Shown piece after piece: positions 13,518 through 17,276 of a stretch of 17,276 bases of DNA (the stretch's first letter is position 1; the number at the start of each line of letters is the position of its first letter). The notes beneath the pieces are model-generated. The model was not told the DNA's origin and did no database searches. It saw nothing but the letters and a program-made list of their open reading frames with translations. The stretch is taken from the NCBI GenBank assembly GCA_964496595.1, contig CAZCAI010000107.1:1-17276 (forward strand). Direction: 5' to 3'. Position numbers and translations under genes: made by a program. Source of the stretch: JAAAOZ01 sp964496595. Its GTDB lineage: Bacteria > Chloroflexota > Anaerolineae > B4-G1 > SLSP01.

Positions 13518-13717
13518 AAACGCGCCTTCATCATCACGGCTCTTCAGGAATTCGCCGGGTACAATCGTACCATCCCCATCCACAACTCAGCAACGACGCG
13601 AAAAAGGTCTGTAATCCCCACAAACCCGCAATTCTTGGTTGCTTTTAGGGCTACTGAGGGGGTTGCCCGGCAAAATCCAAAAGACCCATCATCACGATAG
13701 GGGCGCGTTTTTTTATT
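13518..13717 (+). ncRNA. Copy B: possible structured RNA with terminator-like end
   Basis: This interval is bounded by complementary AAACGCGCC (13518-13526) and GGCGCGTTT (13702-13710), the latter running into seven T residues (13708-13714). Inside are GCCGGG (13554-13559) with CCCGGC (13667-13672), CTCAG with CTGAG, GCAAC with GTTGC, and a hairpin GGTAC-AATC-GTACC (13558-13571). The first part (13538-13586) repeats 4265-4313. CATCATCACG occurs near both ends in direct orientation. It could be the 3' end of the kinase mRNA, a small RNA, or a decayed mobile sequence. No gene in 13450-13901 is supportable. Confidence 0.35.
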
Positions 13718-13721
13718 CAGA

Positions 13722-13814
13722 CCAACGATATTCCAACGCTATCTAACCCAAGGCAATGATAATCTCAACGCTGTGCAACCTTTACGGCCTGATTTTTGCG
13801 TTATACTAATAAAG
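13722..13814 (+). repeat. Copy B, 3' module: phased CAAC upstream element with promoter
   Basis: This segment aligns to 4537-4627, with 27 of the first 30 positions identical. CCAAC/CAAC motifs recur about every 11 bases. A possible promoter is TTTACG at 13781-13786 with ACTAAT at 13805-13810 (18-base spacer) or TATACT at 13802-13807. It would drive the lactate dehydrogenase gene. Confidence 0.6.
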
Positions 13815-13901
13815 ACGATACTTATCTTTGTTATTTTGTGAAATTTACGAGCTCGAAAGGAGCAAGAAACCAATAAAGACCAACAAAACGCCAGAAAAAT
13901 C

Positions 13902-14828
13902 GTGATTGTCGGCGCGGGGGACGTGGGCGCGACCTTTGCCTACGCGCTGGCCCAAAGCGGCATAGCCAATCAGATCGGCCTGTTGGACGTGAATGAGGAG
14001 CTGGTCCAGGGTCAGGTGCTCGATCTATCTCATGGCCGCCCCTTCTTCCTCTCCGTCAATATCTTCGCCGCCGACAAGCGCGACTACGCCGACGCTGCGG
14101 TGATCGTCATCACCGCCGGCGCCAAGCAGCGGCCCGGCGAAACCCGGATCGATCTGTTGCAGCGCAACGCTTCGATTATGAAGAGTATCGTAGATGACAT
14201 CGTCGCGCAGGAGTCGCAGGCGGTTCTCCTGGTGGTGAGCAACCCCGTGGATGTGCTGACCTACGTGGCGCAGAAGCGTTCCGGCTGGCCGCGCGGGCGC
14301 GTGATCAGTTCCGGCGCCGTGCTCGATAGCGCACGCTTCCGCTATCTGCTGAGCCAGCACTGCGGCATCGACGTGCACAACGTCCACGCCTACATCCTGG
14401 GCGAGCACGGCGACAGCGAGTTCGCCGCCTGGTCGATGACGCATCTGGCCGGCATGCGCATCGACGACTATTGCCCCGTCTGCGGCAAGTGCGACGATTG
14501 GGAGGCCGAGCGTGCGGAGATCGAGCAGGCCGTGCGCGATTCGGCCTACCACATCATCGGCTACAAGGGCGCGACTTATTATGGCGTCGGCCAGGCGATG
14601 ACCCGCATTGTGGGCGCCATCCTGCGCGATGCGCACAGCGTCCTCACCGTCTCGACTCTGCTCGAAGGCGAATACGGCCTGGAGGATGTCTGTCTCAGCG
14701 CGCCGTCCATCCTCACCCGCAACGGCGTCGAGCGCGTCGTCGAAGCCTCCCTGCCGCCCGAAGAACAAGCCGCCCTGGAAAACTCGGCCCGCGTGCTCAA
14801 AGAGGCCATCGCGGAACTGGAGACGTAG
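13902..14828 (+). CDS. ldh: L-lactate dehydrogenase, start uncertain
   Basis: NAD-dependent cytoplasmic enzyme interconverting pyruvate and L-lactate. Numbering is from GTG 13902. The Rossmann GAGDVGATFAYAL opens the protein. The specificity loop is TAGAKQRPGETR with Gln76, the lactate-type residue (malate enzymes have Arg there). The substrate arginine is in VLDSARFR (Arg145), and the catalytic histidine is His169 in LGEHGDSE. A CPVCGKC insert (191-197) is like one in Thermotoga LDH. The start is doubtful. The only in-frame start, GTG 13902, lacks the usual first strand residues and has no ribosome binding site, while GAAAGGAG at 13855-13862 points to a start near 13873. An ATA there would read KTNKTPE and join the enzyme if one A were added to the A-run at 13895-13899. 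Confidence 0.88.
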   Translation: MIVGAGDVGATFAYALAQSGIANQIGLLDVNEELVQGQVLDLSHGRPFFLSVNIFAADKRDYADAAVIVITAGAKQRPGETRIDLLQRNASIMKSIVDDIVAQESQAVLLVVSNPVDVLTYVAQKRSGWPRGRVISSGAVLDSARFRYLLSQHCGIDVHNVHAYILGEHGDSEFAAWSMTHLAGMRIDDYCPVCGKCDDWEAERAEIEQAVRDSAYHIIGYKGATYYGVGQAMTRIVGAILRDAHSVLTVSTLLEGEYGLEDVCLSAPSILTRNGVERVVEASLPPEEQAALENSARVLKEAIAELET

Positions 14829-14860
14829 CAACGCAAGGCGTTCAACTTTTGATGTTCCCC

Positions 14861-14900
14861 AACTTGCAACTTGTAACTTGCAACTTGTAACTTGCAATTG
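14861..14900 (+). repeat. Second heptamer tandem array in a leader
   Basis: Alternating heptamers AACTTGC and AACTTGT (five units, then AATTG) form a 14-bp repeat from 14861. The array ends about 8 bases before the ribosome binding site GAGGAGG of the next gene. It shares heptamer length and AACTTGT with the array at 9636-9708. The downstream bases TTAGAGGAGG are identical at both places. Confidence 0.95.
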
Positions 14901-14920
14901 ACGGTTAGAGGAGGCTCATT

Positions 14921-15559
14921 ATGACCATCGCAACAATTCCCACCGGCAAGGTAGAGATCCCCGACATCTCCATCGAGGAACACATTGAGTTACCCGCCGC
15001 CGATACCGCCCTCATCGTGGTGGATATGCAGAATGATTTCGTGAAACCGGAGGGCAATTTGCACGTGCCCGAAGCCAAGTCGATCATCCCCGCTATCCAG
15101 CGGTTGCAGGAGAAGGCGCGCGCCCGGCAGGCGCGCATCATCTACACGCAGGATACCCAGATCGGAGAGGACCCGGAGTTCGATATTTGGCCCCAGCACG
15201 GCATTCAGGGAACGTGGGGCTGGGAGATTATCGAGGAGTTGGCGCCTCAAGAGGATGATCTGATCGCTCCCAAAAACCGCTATGACGCCTTCTACGGGAG
15301 CTGGTTAGATCACTTCCTGAGCCGCATCTTGGAGGTCGACCACCTGGTCATCGTCGGGACAGTGCCCAACATCTGCGTGCTGCACACCGCCGCCTCGGCG
15401 GGCTTGCGCTGGTTCGATATCGTTATCCCCGCCAACGGCATCTCCGCCCTGACGCCCTTCGATCAGGCGCTGACCCTGCGACAGGTCACCAACCTCTATC
15501 ACGGACGAGTGGTGCGAAATGTGGATGATATCAGCTGCAGGACTGAAAGGGGCGCCTGA
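14921..15559 (+). CDS. Isochorismatase/nicotinamidase-family cysteine hydrolase
   Basis: A 212-residue cytoplasmic hydrolase with the family triad: Asp35 in ALIVVDMQNDF, Lys118 in APKNRYDAFYGS and Cys152 in VGTVPNICVLHTA, the last including the cis-peptide region before the cysteine. Asp78 and His93 (WPQHG) are placed like the metal ligands of nicotinamidases. A Trp-rich GTWGWEII loop follows. Substrate cannot be set from sequence: nicotinamidase (NAD salvage), isochorismatase and several carbamoyl or biuret hydrolases share this core. GAGGAGG at 14908-14914 is 6 bases before the ATG, right after the heptamer array. The stop is 1 base from the next start, so the hydrolase and the dehydrogenase lipoprotein are co-translated. 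Confidence 0.9.
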   Translation: MTIATIPTGKVEIPDISIEEHIELPAADTALIVVDMQNDFVKPEGNLHVPEAKSIIPAIQRLQEKARARQARIIYTQDTQIGEDPEFDIWPQHGIQGTWGWEIIEELAPQEDDLIAPKNRYDAFYGSWLDHFLSRILEVDHLVIVGTVPNICVLHTAASAGLRWFDIVIPANGISALTPFDQALTLRQVTNLYHGRVVRNVDDISCRTERGA

Positions 15560-15560
15560 T

Positions 15561-16862
15561 ATGAAGACCCGCATCAAGTTGATGCTGGTAGCCCTGACGA
15601 TGGTGTTGGTCTTTGGTACAGGGTGTACCATCCTCCCGGCGCGATCCGTGCCGCCCACATTGACGGCGACCCTGGCTCCGACCGCCGTGCCGCTCTCCAC
15701 TGCCACACCCACGCTCCAAGCTTCGGCTACCGCCACGGCCTCGGCCACGGTTACCGCCGCCCCGACTGCCACCTCACAGCCGGAGGCGACGGCAACGGCT
15801 CCCCCGCCACCCACTGAGATCATCCCCCCGGCGGACGAGATTCGCTTACCGGCAGGATTTGGCATCTCGCTCTTCGTCAGCGGCCTGAATGATCCCCGGA
15901 TGATGACCGTTGGGCCGGACGGCGCGCTCTACGTGGCCGAGCGCGGGGCCGGGCGCATCGTGCGCCTGCCCGATGCGGATGGCAATGGCGTGGCGGATGG
16001 CGTGGAGATCGCCGCCGAAGGGCTGAGCGCGCCCAGCAGCCTCGATTTTCACCCGGACGGCTCGCTCTACGTCGGTGAGACGACACGCATCCTGCGCCTG
16101 CGTGATCCCGATGGCGACGGTCGCTTTCAGGAGCGCGAGGTCGTGATCGATGGCCTGCCGAGCGGCAGCCACAACACGCGCACCGTGCTCCTTAGCCCCG
16201 ATGGGGATTATCTATTTGTCTCGATTGGCTCCTCGTGCAACGTCTGCATCGAGCAGGACGAGCGGCGCGCGACCATTATGCGCTATGCGCCGGACGGCAG
16301 CGACGAGATGATCTATGCGGAGGGCCTGCGCAACGCCGTGGGGATCACGTTTCGGCCGGGAACCGATGAGCTGTGGGCGACGAACAATGGGCGCGATTGG
16401 CTGGGCGATGATCAGCCGCCGGAGACCATCTATTACGTCCAACAGGGCGACGACGCCGGCTGGCCGCGATGTCACGCCGCGCGCCTCGTCGATCCGGAGT
16501 TTGGCGAGCCGGGCGCGTGCGAGGGCGTCGCCGCGCCGGAAGTCGAGATGCAGGCGCATTCGGCGCCGCTGGGCCTGACCTTCTACACCGGCGAGCAATT
16601 CCCCGCCGACTATCGCGGCGATATGTTCGTCGCTTTCCACGGCTCCTGGAATCGTTCCACGCCCACGGGCTACAAGGTCGTCCACATTCCTATGGAAGAC
16701 GGCACGCCGGGCGCCGGGCGCGACTTCGCCGTGGGCTGGCTGCGCGAGGACGGCTCCGACTGGGGGCGGCCCGTCGACGTCGTGACCGGCCCCGATGGCA
16801 GCCTCTTCATCTCGGACGACGCCGGTGGCAAAATCTACCGTGTCTTCTACGCCGGCGAGTGA
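15561..16862 (+). CDS. Lipoprotein PQQ-type glucose/sorbosone dehydrogenase family protein
   Basis: A 433-residue exported lipoprotein. The signal MKTRIKLMLVALTMVLVF ends in a lipobox GTGC (Cys about 21). A linker rich in Thr, Ala and Pro (about 25-90) spaces the domain from the membrane. The rest is a six-bladed beta-propeller of the GSDH family: LPAGFGISLFVSGLNDPRMM, repeated VGPDGALYVAERGAGRIVRL and FHPDGSLYVGET blades, SHNTRTVLLSPDGDYLFVSIGSSC, YAEGLRNAVGITF, then GDDAGWPRCHA, FHGSWNRSTPTGYKV and GPDGSLFISDDAGGKIYRV. The substrate is unknown, and PQQ use is a family assumption. AAAGGGG lies about 8 bases before ATG 15561. The longer in-frame start at 15519 is rejected because it would hide the signal peptide. 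Confidence 0.9.
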   Translation: MKTRIKLMLVALTMVLVFGTGCTILPARSVPPTLTATLAPTAVPLSTATPTLQASATATASATVTAAPTATSQPEATATAPPPPTEIIPPADEIRLPAGFGISLFVSGLNDPRMMTVGPDGALYVAERGAGRIVRLPDADGNGVADGVEIAAEGLSAPSSLDFHPDGSLYVGETTRILRLRDPDGDGRFQEREVVIDGLPSGSHNTRTVLLSPDGDYLFVSIGSSCNVCIEQDERRATIMRYAPDGSDEMIYAEGLRNAVGITFRPGTDELWATNNGRDWLGDDQPPETIYYVQQGDDAGWPRCHAARLVDPEFGEPGACEGVAAPEVEMQAHSAPLGLTFYTGEQFPADYRGDMFVAFHGSWNRSTPTGYKVVHIPMEDGTPGAGRDFAVGWLREDGSDWGRPVDVVTGPDGSLFISDDAGGKIYRVFYAGE

Positions 16863-16938
16863 ATACCGTTCGTCGTAGGCGACGTATCGTCGTAGAAGCA
16901 TGCTGAAGCACACGCGATTGGAAAGCAGGAGATAGATT

Positions 16939-16965
16939 ATGGACTTTAAAAAATTAATTCGGTAA
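16939..16965 (+). pseudogene. Eight-codon ORF, possibly the cut-off start of a gene
   Basis: An ATG with AGGAG 7 bases upstream opens MDFKKLIR then TAA. It reads like a normal gene start that is broken where the hairpin-rich segment begins. It could equally be a leader peptide or chance. Confidence 0.3.
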
Positions 16966-17107
16966 TAGACTCGCCGGCAGCAGCCGGGCAGTGAACTACC
17001 CGTCTCATAGCTGAAGTCGGCTAAAAGCCGACTCAAAGCCGAGAATCGGCATCCATTTTAGCGGATTCGAGCCGACTTGAGCTTCTATCCCGCGATTTAT
17101 CTGCGGG
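16966..17107. mobile_element. Hairpin-rich segment, possible IS200/IS605-type end
   Basis: The segment holds consecutive stems. CCGGC-AGCA-GCCGG is at 16974-16987. AGTCGGCT-AAA-AGCCGACT is at 17015-17033. GCCGA-GAA-TCGGC is at 17038-17050. A further AGCCGACTT at 17070-17078 can replace the partner of AAGTCGGCT at 17014-17022. CCCGC/GCGGG lies at 17089-17107. Clustered subterminal hairpins with no transposase suggest the end of an IS200/IS605-like element or a relic. I recognise the style, not a named element. The interval 16863-17224 has no supportable gene beyond this. CGTCGTAG is also repeated near 16871 and 16888. Confidence 0.35.
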
Positions 17108-17224
17108 CGCAGGGCGATGAGTCCGTCCTCCTATTACCGGATTATTTTCTTAATCTTCATCATCTATCCGTAAGCAAGCGTTGTTTGATAATATAGTGAA
17201 TGCAGGTAAATGAGGAGGCATAGT

Positions 17225-17276
17225 ATGTTGTTTAGACAGTCTGACCATCGATCCACCCGGACATTGAGATTTATCG
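17225..17276 (+). CDS. Start of an unidentified gene, cut by the window end
   Basis: Only 17 codons are present (MLFRQSDHRSTRTLRFI), too few to name. The start is well supported by GAGGAGG at 17212-17218, 6 bases before the ATG. An AT-rich GATAATATAG at 17187-17196 could be its -10 region, but no -35 box is clear. Confidence 0.65.
   Translation, partial: MLFRQSDHRSTRTLRFI

Noticed and set aside
13463..13700. Two overlapping small plus-strand open frames (61 and 73 codons)
   Set aside because: They have no ribosome binding site and improbable arginine/histidine-rich composition, and they cover the region that looks like a structured RNA.
14025..14897. Long minus-strand open frame of 290 codons opposite lactate dehydrogenase
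   Set aside because: The plus-strand enzyme has all catalytic motifs. The minus frame is an effect of GC-rich codons and has no recognisable domain or ribosome binding site.
16212..17036. Minus-strand open frame of 274 codons opposite the sugar dehydrogenase
   Set aside because: It mirrors the beta-propeller gene and runs into the hairpin-rich segment. Its composition is typical of an antisense shadow.

Overview
The window is bacterial, moderately GC-rich, and dense with genes carrying strong AGGAGG-type ribosome binding sites. I see no rRNA, tRNA or CRISPR array. Gene content points to a Gram-variable environmental bacterium, and Chloroflexota is my best guess. The reasons are a one-iron superoxide reductase, a lipoprotein sugar dehydrogenase with a long Thr/Ala/Pro linker, an L-lactate dehydrogenase with a CxxCxxC insert as in Thermotoga, and families of short tandem repeats in leaders. 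That placement is an inference from style, not a marker-gene result.

Layout. (1) 203-2722: an extended -10 promoter, an ABC ATPase and a permease that looks like an ABC-2 permease fused to a SpoIIM-type domain, closed by a strong terminator. (2) 4227-2729, minus strand: five tightly packed small genes. These are a cyclic-nucleotide-binding-domain protein, a 68-residue unknown, a UPF0175 protein, a DUF4258 protein and a 71-residue unknown. The last three overlap by 4 bases and resemble a toxin-antitoxin-like module. (3) 4228-4714: a gene-poor stretch with a doubtful 78-residue ORF and copy A of a two-part repeat. (4) 4715-9323, plus strand: a stress and sulfur island made of OsmC peroxidase, superoxide reductase, CsbD-like protein, two-domain rhodanese, MBL-rhodanese fusion, rhomboid protease and a DUF1328 peptide. 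(5) 9324-13449: a leader with a third copy of the upstream element and a heptamer array, then a triple-repeat membrane protein, then two soluble GAF histidine kinases with a membrane protein between them, overlapping. (6) 13450-13901: copy B of the repeat with a possible structured RNA. (7) 13902-16862: lactate dehydrogenase, a second heptamer array, isochorismatase-family hydrolase and a lipoprotein sorbosone/glucose-type dehydrogenase. (8) 16863-17276: a hairpin-rich stretch resembling a mobile-element end, then the start of a gene that runs off the window.

How the genes fit together. OsmC (organic hydroperoxides), superoxide reductase (superoxide) and the rhodanese plus MBL-rhodanese pair (thiosulfate/persulfide sulfur) form a coherent oxidative and reactive-sulfur defence set. 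CsbD, rhomboid and DUF1328 proteins are the usual envelope or general-stress companions. The kinases have no response regulator in the window.

The least explained signals are regulatory. Three operons (OsmC, kinase, lactate dehydrogenase) are each preceded by a related segment of about 93 bp built on roughly 11-bp-phased CAAC motifs. Two leaders carry heptamer arrays placed just before nearly identical ribosome binding sites. The module shared by copies A and B contains a small hairpin whose changes between copies keep the pairing on the plus strand.
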